DNA from: Prorocentrum cordatum
Lineage: Eukaryota > Sar > Dinophyceae > Prorocentrales > Prorocentraceae
Direction: 5' to 3'
Length of the DNA: 64,000 bases
Assembly (NCBI GenBank): GCA_963575745.1
Contig: CAUYUJ010009557.1
Span: forward strand, 1,094,684-1,158,683
Part shown: one piece after another, positions 22,859 through 34,543 of the stretch
Layout of the letters: the number at the start of each line of letters is the position of its first letter
How positions within the stretch are numbered: the first letter of the stretch is position 1
The notes under the pieces: model-generated
The model's input: the letters and a program-made list of their open reading frames with translations, nothing else
Databases searched by the model: none
What the model was told of the DNA's origin: nothing
Program-made: the position numbers and the translations under genes

Positions 22859-23965
22859 TCAGTGGCGAGATGCCAGATTCAACGTGTTCTCGAAAAGCTT
22901 GAGAACGACGTTGGCATCGCCTTTGTTCGTGAAATGCGTCAATTTAAACGCTTCGCGGAAGCCCTGAACCGTGTGTCCGTTCATGGACTCCACATGCTCC
23001 CTCAGGCGCCCCACAGGCTCGTGGATCGCGGCATTCGAGATGTTGTCGAAGCCCATGGAGAGACAGAATTCCAGAAGACACCAGCATCTGGAAATGTACT
23101 CCCTGCCCGCGTCCACGTCGCCATCCATGGGCAGAACAATGACGGGCGTCTTGCCAATGCTATAGATCTGCTCCATGGCGGAGAGCGCCTCCTTGAACTG
23201 GGCCTCCTCCGCAACTGTGCGCACGGACGGATGCGAGCCAGGCTTGGGCATCCCCGACGCGGCCTCGATGCGCTGCAGCTCCGGGTTCAGCTTGTCGTTC
23301 TGGGGGAGACTCATGTAGTCCACGAACACGGCGTGATCGTCGGAGGCTTGCAGCATGTCCAGCTGCTGCACGAGCAGCCTCAACTTGACGCCAGTGGGAT
23401 CGGGGTGCTCCTTTGACAACCACGGGTGCGAAAGGACAAACCTCTTCTTCTCACCATCACGTACAAATGGAAATCCTCTGCTGCCGATGAACACCTGGTC
23501 GAGCGGTACCTCCTGGCAACGCTGCATGATGTCACCGGCTGAGGCCAGCCGCCGCAGGTAGCCGCAGCGCACCCACTTCACCTGCGCCCTGTCCAGGTAT
23601 TCCAACTACTTCTCGTAGAAGGATTGGAGCTGGTCGTCGGTGTAGCAGTTGATGGCAGAGAACGCATCGCGTGCGAGAACCTGAAGGGAGGGCGGCCCGA
23701 TCAGCCCGGAGAAGAGCGCCACCGCGAGGCAGTCGCCCAGCGCGTCGAGGCGACGGGGGGGGCCCGGGCTCGATCTCGAAGGTCACGACCTGGCGGCTGG
23801 CGAGCGGCTGGGCGGCCTCTTCGTCGATGTGGGTGCCCCCGCCCTGGCGCGCCGGTGCGTTGAGCGCCATCCCCGGCGCGGGAGTCGTTTGCAGCGGCGG
23901 CCGGACAGAGAGTCCTGGTCGCGTGCCGCTCGAGGCAGACTGGCTTGAGCCAAAGTGGCTACGGA
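22859..23965 (-). pseudogene. HET/TIR-like membrane protein, retroposed copy 1
   Basis: The 5' end is an SL relic (23965-23944), then about 73 nt of leader and an ATG at 23870 (MALNAPARQGGG). After about 39 codons it jumps, by internal deletion and frameshift near 23750, to the middle of the family sequence. The membrane segments seen in copies 2 and 3 are thus missing. The C-terminal domain is complete to the stop at 22859. It reads VLSHPWLSKEHPDP, AVFVDYMSLPQND, ALSAMEQIYS, VIVLPMDGD and YISRCWCLLEFCLS, a pattern like fungal HET or TIR-type domains. A Tyr codon is TAG at 23606-23608. SL plus no introns indicates an mRNA-derived copy. The native role of the family is unknown. Confidence 0.7.
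23944..23965 (-). other. Spliced-leader relic, one mismatch
   Basis: The minus strand reads TCCGTAGCCAC then TTTGGCTCAAG, matching the dinoflagellate 22-nt SL at 21 of 22 positions. It lies directly upstream of the copy-1 leader and ATG. It marks reinsertion of a trans-spliced mRNA. Confidence 0.9.
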
Positions 23966-24410
23966 CTCCCCCCCTCTCTCCTTCTCCTTCTGACCAGCCG
24001 TAAGGCCTCTGAGCACAGAGAGAACGTGCCCGGGTCCATTTTTCCGCTACCCTCTAAGCCCCAACCCTCAATCCTGAGGAATGTCTGAATGGCCTGGAAC
24101 CCTTCTTGTCTGGGGCTCCGCGTCTCTTATCATATGACGCGTTCGGAAACCAGTACGAGACGCCCTCGCGCATCCTGGAGAGTCTTCCGTGTAATCATTC
24201 GGGGAAGGCTCAGAGTACTTCTCAGAAGGCCGGGGGGACTTCGCAGTCTTCTGAGAAGGCCTTCTCCTTCTCGCTTCCCCCCCGGGCTCGGCGCCGACCG
24301 CTGCCTCTGAAACCCGGGGCGCCCGCGCTGGGGCCGCCGCCACGTCAACGCGGCGCGAACCTGCCATGCAGCCGTCGTGCTGCACGGCTTCTCCTGGGGC
24401 CGTGGGCGAC
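23966..24410. other. Unassigned segment
   Basis: No gene or repeat recognised. Several short open frames on both strands. Confidence 0.4.
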
Positions 24411-24413
24411 CCG

Positions 24414-24645
24414 AGGAGGAGGAGGAGGAGGAGGAGGAGGAGGAGGAGGAGGAGGAGGAGGAGGAGCTGGAGGAGGAGGAGGTGGAGGAGGGGGGGGGGC
24501 GGAAGGAGGTGGAGGAGGAGGAGGAGAAGGAGGTGGAGGAGGAGGTGGAGGAGGAGGAGGAGGAGGGGGAGAAAGAGGAGGAGGAGGCGGAGGAGGAGGC
24601 GGAGGAGGAGGCGGAGGAGGAGGCGGAGGAGGGAGGAGGACGGGT
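24414..24645. repeat. (GGA)n tract
   Basis: Imperfect GGA array with GGT and GGC variants. A second (GGA)n tract is at 25609-25695. Poly-Gly, poly-Glu, poly-Pro and poly-Leu frames through both are artefacts. Confidence 0.95.
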
Positions 24646-24649
24646 CGCC

Positions 24650-25605
24650 TAAACCCTTCGGAGAAGCCCTCCACGCCTCCACGTGCTACCATTAGGGAGC
24701 GCTGACGAGAAGGACCCCCCAAGGAATGGTCTGGCCTCGGCCAGCCCCAGCCACGCACGCAGCCAAGACGCTCAGCATGGCTGCGCGATAAAAGGACTCC
24801 ATGGGTCTCGGATGGGACTAAAGCTATATGCCCTCCTTGGAGGCGCGCGTCCGACCTGAACTTATAGTAGACCCATAGTGTAGTAGATCGTTTCCCGAAG
24901 GCTTTGGCCAGGAAGCGCCCGCCACGACGGATATACTACAAGATCTCTCGGTGCGAACGTCGCCCCTGGGGGTGCGACGCACACATACCATAGTATGTTG
25001 GGGCGACGCCGATTGGATGCCCATGCCGAAGCTTTCCGAGCGGGGCTCGCCATGGAAAGAGGTGAAGGATGGGCCCAAGAGGACCGAAGAGGCGGGGATG
25101 CAAGGGTACCCTTGGGGAACCGATGAGCCTCACTGGCGGTTTCGACTGTAGACTCCCCGACCCCGATCTCCGGAGCGGCCCGAAAACCAGACGAGATGCC
25201 CCGACGAGCGCGCCCCGCGAACGGTGGCACCTGCCGCCCCTGGGCCCCTGGGCCCCCAGGGTTCCCATCTGGGCCATGAGCCCATCCAGCATCTAAATGA
25301 ACTCCAGATCGCGCTTATCTGGCGGCCGAGCGCGCTCTTGCGGCGGGTTGGCGTCGTGTCGACCCCGGCGTTGGTTCCCAACACCGCGGGGATCGCTCAA
25401 ACTTGGACGATCGGCCCTTCAAAAACGCCAAATTGTTCAATTCACTCTGGGCCACAGGCGGCGTTCAACCCTAAACGCCCGCGCTGGGGTCGCCGCTGGT
25501 CGACGCGACGCGAACCTGCCGTAAGTCTCTGGACCCTGGCGGAACTGAGCCCGTTCGGCCGCCTCTTTGGCGGCCGTGCGGGGCTCGGGCGCCGCGCAGG
25601 CTCAG
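24650..25605. other. Unassigned segment
   Basis: Open frames on both strands without familiar motifs. Nothing supported as a gene. Confidence 0.4.
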
Positions 25606-25689
25606 ACAGGAGGAGGAGGAGGAGGAGGAGGAGGAGGAGGAGGAGGAGGAGGAGGAGGAGGAGGAGGGGGAGGAGGAGGAGGAGGAGGA

Positions 25690-26480
25690 GGAGGAGTTCC
25701 CGGAGAGGCTTCTGGGAACATCATGTCCAACGAGGCTCTCTTGGGCCTCCCTGAGGGCGTCTTGGGGCCTCCTGGGCCTCTTGGGCCGTCTTGGGGGGTT
25801 CTGTGAGCCCCACGGGACGATCTTTTTGGGCCGTCTTGGGCCCTCTTGGGTCTCTCTTGGGCTGTGTTGGGGCTCCTCGGGGGCGTCTGGGGCACTGCGA
25901 AGACGAAACAAGGGAGTATGCTGAACATGTACGCTTTACTATGGGAATGGGCCGATGTTTGCCTCTTCAAGGCCCTCTTGGGGCCCTCTTCTCCGGCCAT
26001 CTTCATGAGGCTGTCTTGCGGGTCTCTTGAGCGTCCTCGGAACCCGGAATTCATGTTCCCGGAGAGGCTTCCGGGAACATGATTTCGAACGATGCCCTTT
26101 TGGGCCTCCCTGAGGCCGTCTTGGGAGCCTCCTGGGCCGGCTTTGGCGTTTCTTGGGCCGTCTCGGGGGGTTCCCCGAGCCCCGCAGGCCGACCCTTTTG
26201 GGCCGTCTGGGTCCCTCTTGGGTCTTTTTTGGGTTGTGCTGGGGCTCCTCGGGGGCGTCTGGGGCACTGTGAAGACGACACAAGGGAAAATGTAGGTACG
26301 TTTGGCGTGGGGAATGGGCCGATGTTTGCCTCTTGAAGGCCCTCTTGGGGCCCTCGCTGGCCATCTTCAAGCAATCTCGGGCCTTCTTGGATTGCTCTTG
26401 GGCGTATTCGGGGCCTCTTGAGGCTCTTTTGACCATCTCTACGGCCCGCGTGGCCAGTCGCGAGCCATTTGGAAGCGGCC
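25690..26480 (-). repeat. GGCCGTCTTGGG array, two ~365-bp units
   Basis: Two head-to-tail units begin near 25695 and 26056, both with CCCGGAGAGGCTTC. They share GAATGGGCCGATGTTTGCCTC (near 25947 and 26310). Built from the same CCAAGACGGCC motif family as 21.6-22.8 kb but in inverse orientation. Confidence 0.8.
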
Positions 26481-26559
26481 CGGGCCAGTCCCACGGGGTC
26501 TGCGACCCCCCAAAGGTCCAGGGGGACGCCCATGGCAGGGGGTGACGGGCCCGCCCCCC

Positions 26560-26629
26560 CCCCCCCCCCCCGGCGTACTCCTCTATGCATATATTTATAT
26601 ATATATATATATATGTACGCACACACACG

Positions 26630-26671
<42 letters not shown>

Positions 26672-26680
26672 ATACACACG
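26560..26680. repeat. C17 and (TA)n tracts
   Basis: A C run at about 26553-26570 is followed by interrupted TA/CA dinucleotide repeats to 26675. They lie just outside the Copia 3' LTR. Confidence 0.9.
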
Positions 26681-26687
26681 TACATGT

Positions 26688-26915
26688 AGTTTGAAGGGAG
26701 GCCAAGTTCCAGCTGAGTTGTATCGTAATAGCGATAGTCCCAACGCAAGAGGAAATGCAATCTCAAATAAGAGGGAATAAATTTTAGTCTCGATAGCGAT
26801 CGTGTCCCTCGCGGTGAAGCACAGTCGAATCTGGGCGGCCGGCCGCTTTGAGCCAAGGCGGCCGCGGGCGCACGCTCGGTTCCACTCCTTACGCCCCCCA
26901 GCTCGCTGTAGAGTC
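26688..26915 (-). repeat. Copia 3' LTR
   Basis: About 228 bp alignable with 55380-55649 and 61756-62025, the LTRs upstream of gag. Common blocks include GCGGCCGGCCGC, AAGAGGAAATG and CTCCACTCCTTACG-type sequence. It lacks the extra hairpin insert (about 30 bp) present in the other two. The location just after RNase H fits a 3' LTR. Ends are uncertain by about 5 bp. Confidence 0.75.
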
Positions 26916-27068
26916 GGGGGGGCAGGGAGACGAAGCGTGCGTCCGCCACCCGCATTACAGAAACAGTTCAGCAGTTAACCTATATAAAGACAGGAAAATG
27001 AACAGGCCCAAAGAAGTTGGACCCGCCAGCAGGTTGCCTCGCATATATTATGTACTCCTCAGGCGGCC

Positions 27069-27774
27069 TCAGAACTCCTTGTCTGGCCGGCCCGCCCGAT
27101 ATGGAGTGTGTCTTTTTAGGTCATGTTTGAAGGTCTGTATACCTCCCATGACTTGTAGGAGCATATCTCTGTCGATGCTCCCCTTGGCGTGTCCATCCGC
27201 AGTCTCATGTCGCGGGTATCGCGCCACTGAATGCTGTGCGCGATGCCGCGCTCCATCATCTGTCGTATCCAACTTATGTGCCCGAAAAGGGTACACTCAG
27301 TCAGCTTCTTCAAGTTTTTGCTTGACAAGGACTTAAAGACAGACTCAGCATCGATGATCATGGTGACCTTGATGCTCAGGCCACCCAACCCAAGTATGTA
27401 TTTCAACGGAGTGGGCGTGAGTGCCCCCCCGCGTGGAGCTCGTGCAGAGTCACAATCGTGGGATAACAGTCCTCCGCATTTTGGGCTGCTGCAAGTGTCT
27501 CTGCTGAATAGCTTGAGCGGACTTGCAAGCGGTGAGACTTGCAGTGCGCATCGCTCAAGTGAACGACAGGCTTGCCAAATGACGTGTTCCCACGTCGTAG
27601 CAGAATTGCCCCGCGAATGCCATAGCCTTTGACGTCGTCGTCGGCGTCTCCACTCAGGCGTCGATAGCCTGAGTCGCTATGTGAGTCGACCTCGCCCGTG
27701 GGGTTCATCGCCTGGTAGACGATCTTCTTCGGGCAGGCCTGTAAATGTCGGGTGATCGCGCTCCGTCGTCGCAC
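27069..27774 (-). pseudogene. Copia RNase H
   Basis: Two overlapping minus frames. The N-terminal part has SHSDSGYRRL, where Copia RNase H has its first Asp, then GYGIRGAILLRRG and SHRLQVRSSYSAETLAA. The C-terminal part reads DAESVFKSLSS, then WRDTRDM and ADGHAKGSIDRDMLL, matching the closing motif of Copia RNase H. One frameshift lies near 27200 and another near 27404. Confidence 0.8.
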
Positions 27775-28056
27775 TTGAATATTGGTCGCTTCTTAGACGC
27801 GCTGTAGAGATACAACATATACCATCAACCATATCTGGGTGACCAGCGCGTATGCCAGCGCACCTCTGAGACTGACGAGCACATCTGCCACCATCTTGGT
27901 CGCTTGAGCGTCAGCGTCAGCACCGGTCAATTCAGGAGGTTGTATAGGACGGAGCTGTTTAATACATATTCATCCTGATCCAAGGTGGCATTGCCGTCAT
28001 CATCCTGGGTAAATATCACAGCGCAGTTCGTGTATGTGTGCTTGTTGAATTTACAC

Positions 28057-28766
28057 TTACCAAAGGTGCCGGCCATGCTTGGCCGTGAGCAGGTTGCTGC
28101 TCGTCTCGAACTCCTCGTCGTAAGACGTAGGTCGGAGGCTGAATCCTCTGGTGGTTCTCCTCAGCTTAAATGAGAAAGCCCGCGGGGCGTCCTTCGCGCC
28201 TGTGCCCGGTTTCAAGCACTGCAAAGAGTGCTCTGACCCGTCGTAGTTCTTAAACCCTGGAAGAGTACGGAGCACAGTTCCCGAACCAGGCGGCCAGGGA
28301 AAGCACGCGACGCGTTCCTTTTCACCACTTGCCTCAGCGAGTTCCCGATAGGTCAACCCCTTCAGGAAGGCCATGTTGATGTCCAGGGAAGCAGCGATCC
28401 ACTGCTTATTGCGCGCTGCCGTGCTGGCAAGTAACCTCTGGCTTGCCCTTCTGGTTGTTCCCGAACATGTTTTCTACGACGAAAGCTGCAAAGCCCATGA
28501 AGCCTCGAAGTACCAAGCGAAGTCGGATGGCACGTCCCATCTCGCCCGTTTCGTTCTTCACGAATGATGTTCGAAATCCTGATGTTCGACGCTTCGGCGA
28601 TGTCCTGCATTTTGAAACATTTATGGTCGAACCATGTCTTGAGCTCAGTGAAAAAGGCCTTCGGTATTATCTCGGGGTTCGCCGGAATGTCAGCTTTGGC
28701 GAGGAGGTCGTCTTCCTCCTTGACGACCACAGCTCGCTTTGCAGCGCCAGTGACATATACTCGCAT
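28057..28766 (-). pseudogene. Copia reverse transcriptase, catalytic VDD deleted
   Basis: Starts at FFTELKTWFDHKCF and continues through AFLKGLTYRELAEASGE, CLKPGTGAKDAPRAF and LRPTSYDEEFE, the typical RT segments of dinoflagellate Copia. After LLTAKH the sequence jumps to a downstream Lys-rich segment (CKFNKHTYTN, about 28055-28020), so the segment holding the catalytic VDD is deleted (near 28080). A frameshift lies near 28500. It cannot polymerise DNA. Confidence 0.8.
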
Positions 28767-28817
28767 AGTGGTCGCCCCAGTCGGCGTCCAACGACATGTG
28801 TTGCTGCTTGGACAAAA

Positions 28818-30152
28818 CTACCTTTCACACTTCTGTCGTAAAGCACAGTTCAACGTATCGACCGTTTTTGTCAGAGTCGAGTCCGTAGCTGTCGTCTTCG
28901 ACCATGGTGCACAGGGGGGCGCAGTACGTCTCGTGGATACCGGGACCGCGACTGCGCCCCCACTTCGGCAGGGCGCCCGCTGTTCATCAGCTACAGTGAT
29001 CAGCACACTCTGATCAGGAACCATCTGTGTGGGTTCGGTAAAGAGGTCTTCTAGTGGAATTGCCTCCAAAAGTAAAATTGCTTTTCCTCTCGCAACTCCG
29101 CGTGCCATACCTCCATGACATATGACTCAAGATCAGCTTCTGATTCCTCGTAGATCGTAGACAGCCGTCCGTCATCATGTTCTCGCTCGGCATCTGAAGC
29201 CTCTCTTGCGGCTGCTTCGGGCAAAGGCGCATCAGCCAACTCCTCGAATTTTGACATGTCCTGATCGAAGCCTGCCTGAGGATTCGTAGACTTCAGGCAT
29301 TGGATGATTCGTGAATGTGCTGATCCAGTTATATCATGTATATTCAGAGCAGTACCTTCTGCTTCATAGTAATGGAATCCTGGATTCACGTCGTTGTCGT
29401 AATGGACCAATGTGCAGCTGTCAGCATAAGTAACCGGGGGTAGCTTATGTATCCTCTTGGCTAATTTGACCGAAACTACATTCTCGAAGCGAACGAAGTT
29501 TCTGATGAGATATTGCAGAGCCAAGTGTACCTTTGGAGATAGACGACTTGCCTCTGTCATCTGAAGCGAACCTTTCTTGGTCGGCACATCGCCACATGTC
29601 AACGCAGGTCTCCCCGCTGACATGCAAGCCACAAGTGTCAACACTGTACGTAGTGCAGCGCTGTCAAAGCCAATCTCTCGGGCTATGAGTGCTTCAATAT
29701 AAAGCGAGTGTCTTGCATCGCCGTATTGTACCTGAACATCTCGATTGCCTACTCGGATGATGACCTGACCCCTTTCCGGGATCATTCCTTACAACTGGGA
29801 ACGGGCCATTCCAGCCTCCCCAGTCATCTTTAGTAGTCGCTGGGCGATGGTAGTCGACCAGATCTCCTTCGCCATCATAGTGCTGACCTGTAAGTGTCGT
29901 CTTAGTGCGTAGAGCACGATTGGTCTTTGCTGCTGCCGTGGCCTGTGTGATCGCTTCAATACATACCCCACTTATTGTCTGTTCACGAGAATGATATGAT
30001 GGTTCTGTCGGCTGCTCGTGGTCCAAGAACAGGAAGGTCAGGGAGCATTGCTGGTTGCCGTCCAAACAATGCATTGTATGGAGACACCTCACTGTAAAAG
30101 GTGAATGCGTTGGCAGCGAACAAGGCTTCGTGCAGTAGTCTGGTGAACACAA
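28818..30152 (-). pseudogene. Copia post-integrase region
   Basis: The linker between integrase core and RT. It includes AITQATAAAKTNRAL and DLVDYHRPATTKDDWGGWNG, the SH3-like C-terminal part of integrase, then QVIIRVGNRDVQVQYGDARH. The later part is an acidic linker. One frameshift lies near 29790. Fragments of the same region recur at 31921-32777 and 38518-39364. One micro-hairpin is present at 29604-29617. Confidence 0.75.
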
Positions 30153-30161
30153 TAGCTAGGA

Positions 30162-30790
30162 TTAACCATTCGGTTCGGCCTCCATGACGTGAACTAGATG
30201 ACGTAGGATTCCACTTCTGGCCTCAATCGTCGTCGCGTGCTGTCCACGCGCACGTATCATCAGTTCAGTGTCTGTTGCCTTGAGGACTGCTTTCGCAGTA
30301 ATTGTCATTATTAAGGGCACCTTCTCCATCCGAGTAAAGTACCTTAGCTGGTCCAAACTGCATCCAGCACTGACGATATGCATCCAGGATAATAGTCATA
30401 GTTTTATTTGGAATTCCCATCCCAGAAGCATATCGTATACAACGATTGATCATGTAAAATATATTGCGTTCTTGCTTATAGAACATCAAATCACATTCCA
30501 CTTCATCATTGAATTTGCCCAGTAATACAGTAGAGGGCATAACTGTGTGTCCAGGTTTGCCCCAAGCTCTGCATTCACGGCACGTGTCACAGACGCCACT
30601 GATGAGGTTGAGTCTAGCACTATCCAGACCTATTTTGCTTAAGATGAGTCTCATCTTAGGCTCCTTCGCATGGAACCAGCGTAAGCGCAATTTTCACAAC
30701 TCGCGTGTTACCACGCTGGGGTCAAGGCTTCGCAAATTTTGTAAGCTGATTTGCACACCGAACCGTGACCAGTCTGGTAGTAGTGGTCGT
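30162..30790 (-). pseudogene. Copia integrase core, split
   Basis: Contains the zinc-binding CDTCREC segment and the first catalytic Asp in ECDLMFYKQE, the second in YSDGEGALNN. The final Glu segment (TTIEARSGILRHL) lies in another frame at 30250-30165. Similar to 44697-45257. Confidence 0.8.
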
Positions 30791-30791
30791 G

Positions 30792-31920
30792 GGCCGAAGC
30801 CCATGGAGAGACATAACTCCAGAGGACACCAGCCTCTGGAAATGCAATTACTCCCCGCCCGCGTCCACGTCGCCATCCATGGGCAGAACAAAGACGGGCT
30901 TCTTGCAAATGCTATAGATCTGCTCCATGGCGGAGAGCGCCTCCTTGAGCTGGGACTCCTCCGCAACTGTGCGCACGGACGGATGCGAGCCAGGCTTGGG
31001 CATCCCCGACGCGGCCTCGATGCGCTGCAGCTCCGGGTGCAGCTCGTCGTTCTAGGGGAGACTCATGTAGCCCACGAAACCGGCGTGATCGTCGGAGGCA
31101 TGCAGCATGTCGAGCTGCTGCACGAGCAGCCTCAACTTGACGCCAGTGGGATCGGGGTGCTCCTTTTACAACCACGGGTGCGAAAGGACAAACCTCTTCT
31201 TCTCACCGTCGCGTGCAAGTGGGAATCCTCTGCTGCCGATGAACCTGGTCGAGCGGTACCTCCTGGCAACGCTGCATGATGTCGCCGGCTGAGGCCAGCC
31301 GCCGCAGTTAGCCGCAGCGCAGCCACTTCACCTGCGCCCTGTCCAGGTATTCCAAATACTTCTCGTAGAAGGATTGGAGCTGGTCGTCGGTGTAGCAGTT
31401 GACGGTAGAGAACGCATCGCGTGCGAGAACCTGCAGGGAGGGCGGCCCGATCAGCCCAGAGAAGAGCGCCACCGCGAGGCAGTCGCCCAGCGCGTCGAGG
31501 GCCGCCCCCCAGTGAGTCAGGAGGGCCAGGAGGGCACCGCGTCCGACGAGCAGCGCAACGCTGGCGGCCAAGGAGAGCGCCAGGGCGAGGGCCGTCGCCA
31601 CGACGAAAGAGGCCGCGCGCCGCTGCGCCGAGCTTCCGGTGGAGCGGGCGCGCGCCGCGGCGGCCAGGAGGCCGCAGACGCCGAATTTGCACGCGCCCCA
31701 GTGGGCGGACGCCACGCCCACGCCGCTCAGGCTGTAGAATCTGATGTCTTCCAGTAGACGACACACTGGCAGTAGCCAGTAGGCAGTAGCCACGGCACAC
31801 ACCGGCTGCGTGAGAAACTGGTCAGCGAGGTCAACCCAATCTCCGAAGCACAACAGCACTGCACACAGCAGCATCACGGCCGAGAGGCACCGCACGGCCA
31901 ATGCGACTCGCGGGCGCTGC
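30792..31920 (-). pseudogene. HET/TIR-like membrane protein, copy 2
   Basis: The N-terminal 140 residues hold several hydrophobic stretches (CLSAVMLLCAVLLCFG; ASFVVATALALALSLAASVA), probable membrane helices. The HET/TIR-like C-terminal domain follows but is cut after SMGFG at 30792. Three nonsense codons are visible against copy 1: TAA for Tyr (31308-31310), TAA for Ser (31166-31168) and TAG for Gln (31052-31054). A 2-nt deletion lies near 31243. Clearly dead. Confidence 0.75.
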
Positions 31921-32777
31921 AGCCACTTCGGCAGGGCGCCCGCTGTTCATCAACTACAGTGATCAGCACACTCTGATCAGGAACCATCTGTGTGGGTACG
32001 GTAAAGAAGTCTTCTAGTGGAATTGCCTCCAACAGTTGCTTTTCCTCTCGCAGCTCCGCGTACCATACCTCCATGGTATGTGACTCAAGATCAGCTTCTG
32101 ATTCCTCGTAGATCGTAGACAGCCGTCCGTCATCATGTTCTGGCTCGGCTTCTGAAGCCTCTCTTGCGGCTGCTTCAGGCGTCGGCGCATCAGCCAAGTC
32201 CTCGAACTTTGACATGTCCTGATCGAAGCCTGCCTGAGGATTAGAAGACTTCAGGCATTGGATGATCCGTGAATGTGCAGTACCTTCTGCTTCATAGTAA
32301 TGGAATCCTGGATTCACGTCGTTGTCGTAATGGACCAATGTGCAGCTGTCAGCATAAGTAACCGGGGGTAGCTTATGTATCCTCTTGGCTAATCTGACCA
32401 TTCTCGAAGCGAAAGAAGTTTCTGATGAGATGTTGCAGAGCCAAGTGTACCTTTGGAGGTAGACGCCTTGCCGTTGTCATCTGGAGCGTACCTTTCTTGG
32501 TCGGCCCATAGCCAAATGTCAACGCAGGTCTCCCCGCTGACAAGCTAGCCACGAATGTCAACACTGTACGCAGCGCAACGCAGCGCTCGGGCTATGAGTG
32601 CTTCAATATAAAGCGAGTGTCTTGCATCGCCGTATTGTACTTGAACATCTCGATTGCCTACTCGGATGATGACCTGACCCCTTTTCGGGATCATTCCATG
32701 CAACTGGGGACAGGCCATTCCAGCCTCCCCAGTCATCTTTAGTAGTCGTAGGGCGATGGTAGTCAAGCAGATCTCCT
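31921..32777 (-). mobile_element. Copia post-integrase fragment 1
   Basis: About 860 bp matching Copia 28965-29867, cut at both ends. The left junction (CACTTCGGCAGGGCGCCCGC) and the right junction (at CAGATCTCC, next to the Merlin terminal repeat) are identical to those of 38518-39364, so both derive from one event. Micro-hairpin at 32524-32537. Confidence 0.85.
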
Positions 32778-33083
32778 CCCCCTGCGTTAAAGAAAAAACT
32801 GCATGGGCCGCAGCGGGCCCTTTTTTTCTTCTTCTTCTTTCCGGGGGCTGAGGGAACCGAATGCTGAATAGCGAAGCGTCGGCGTCGCCAGCAGCAAGCG
32901 GAACGGCGATGGCGACGATCGGCAGAGCTTTTCGCAATCAGCTCGGGGCGCTGCGGCATGGCGTTCGCGCGGGGATTCTTCTTCCCCGACATAGCTCAAG
33001 TTCCGTTTCAAAAAGGCACGAATGATTTGAACGTGCGTATGTCAGTGGATGGCAAGCGCCCTGCCCTAGACATAGCATCACCT

Positions 33084-34342
33084 GGAACGCGGCCACCAGC
33101 GCCCTGAAAATCACTTCCTGCTCAACGGCCTTGATGTGGGTGCGGAACCTATGCTCGGCAATGAGCCGCGACCACTTCTGTCTGTTGGCCTTCTTGGGCA
33201 ACATGCCGCCGCAGCGCTTCCTGATCCATCGCTTGATCGATGACCATTAAAGCTCTATGTAATTGGCAGTGAACCCTCTCTCGTTCGTGATCTCGCTCGC
33301 GCTGCGGTTCGCTACCTCGCGCGGCAGCATCGGCTCGGCGAGGCCGGCGCCAGCAAGGCACTGCTTCACGGTCGCTATGGTCCCCGTCCACTTGTCCGAG
33401 ACAATGATGACCCAAGCGGGCGGCGACAGCTCCGTGAAGTTGTCCAAGAGCTCCTTATTGCCCCTGGGCTTCCCGTCGTAAGCATCCTCCACCGACTTCA
33501 AAACTTTGAAGAAGAACAGGTGCGGCGAGCCCTGGACGACGGCGCCCCAGAGCCACCGCTTGCCTTTCTTCGGCCTTGCGTTCTTCGCCAACTTGGACAA
33601 AATGCCCTTGCTCAAGAATGACTCGTCAACCTGCAAGATGACCTTCTTGGCTCGGGCTGCTGGGGGCGTGGGCCGAGCGGGGCGCTTCATAGCGGGCCGT
33701 TTCTTCACTCCCGCCCGCGCCCTTCTGGCCCCCCGCCGAGCGCCGGGCCCGAAGCTTCGGCGCAACTTCGCGGCAGCGGGGCGCTCGGGCGGGCCGCTGC
33801 CGAGCAGGTCGGCGAACGCGGAAGATGAGTCTATCCTCGTGGCCATGTGCGCCTCGACGCCCTCTTCGAAAGTCTGAATCCAACGCTCCACAGTTGCGTG
33901 GGCGTCAACGCTTTGTTCGGACTTGAGCGCGCCAAGGTTGCAGTCGAAACGCCACATCACGAACGAGTCGAGTTTGCTCATCCATAGGCTCGCGGGCGCG
34001 CCAGCCAAAATAGTGCCCCCCAGCGCCGACACCTCGTCTCCGTTGCACGTATCGCAACCGCCGTCGTAGCGAGGTCCGCGCCAGTTGAAGCGCACGGCAT
34101 CGCCGCGGCGATGATTCACGCTCAGCGTGTACGCCTCACTGCAATCAGCGCAGCAATGCGCCTTGCGAGCCATGCCGAAGTGCTGACAGAAAAAGAAAGC
34201 GCGGGCCGTCTCGTCTCCCAAGTGGCTGCCAGGGTCTACGGGCTCCGCGTGTGAGACGGCGTACTGGAAAGAATCTCGGTTCGTCATGTCCAAGTCCCCC
34301 CAACGCATCGAGGTAGGCCGCCGCGTCTGCATGTCGCGCCAT
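33084..34342 (-). pseudogene. IS1595/Merlin-type DDE transposase, copy 1
   Basis: Cut-and-paste transposase. ATG at 34342 (MARHADAAAYLDAL), then a +1 change in a C run near 34300. The frame is then open for 361 codons to 33247. An N-terminal zinc-binding region (CQHFGMARKAHCCADC, then CDTC) is followed by a Lys/Arg/Pro-rich linker. Catalytic segments are VILQVDESFL (first Asp), VIIVSDKWTGT (second Asp) and ITNERGFTANYIEL (the Glu). A TAA replaces Gln right after the Glu at about 33248, cutting off WSLIKRW and the C-terminus, which lies in frame to about 33084. Compare copy 2. Confidence 0.8.
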
Positions 34343-34543
34343 GCCGCGGAATGTGGAGGAACGCGGAAAAGCCAGTGGGGGGCCCCTCAGACTGCGAGCC
34401 GAACGCTGCGGATTCCAGAGGGCACGCGGTATATAGATGCAATCCCCTTGAACATCCGCCTAGGAGCTTACTGGGCTATGGCTGGCTAACGGCGAGCCGC
34501 AGAGGCAAGGACGCACGGGTGCCATCGCGCGCGACATCTATCT

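Larger units (their letters stand above)
26688..30791 (-). mobile_element. Copia retrotransposon, 3' half
   Basis: Minus-strand Ty1/copia remnant. In transcription order it holds integrase (30790-30162), a post-integrase linker (30152-28818), RT (28766-28057), RNase H (27774-27069) and the 3' LTR (26915-26688). The order integrase before RT defines Copia. The upstream end is cut at 30791 by the HET-like pseudogene copy 2. Together with 44690-55649 it probably represents one split element; a shared integrase segment (30162-30790 versus 44697-45300) shows duplication during the split. Confidence 0.85.

Noticed and set aside
24366-24695. Poly-Arg, poly-Glu, poly-Gly and poly-Pro frames
   Set aside because: GGA microsatellite in different frames.
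24089-25300. Open frames without repeats on both strands
   Set aside because: No motif, no consistent start or splice context, and competing frames of equal length; not enough support for a gene.
26705-26915. SINE interpretation of the ~230-bp repeat (B-box-like GTCGAATCT)
   Set aside because: Its position after RNase H in one Copia half and before the PBS and gag in the other explains it better as an LTR.
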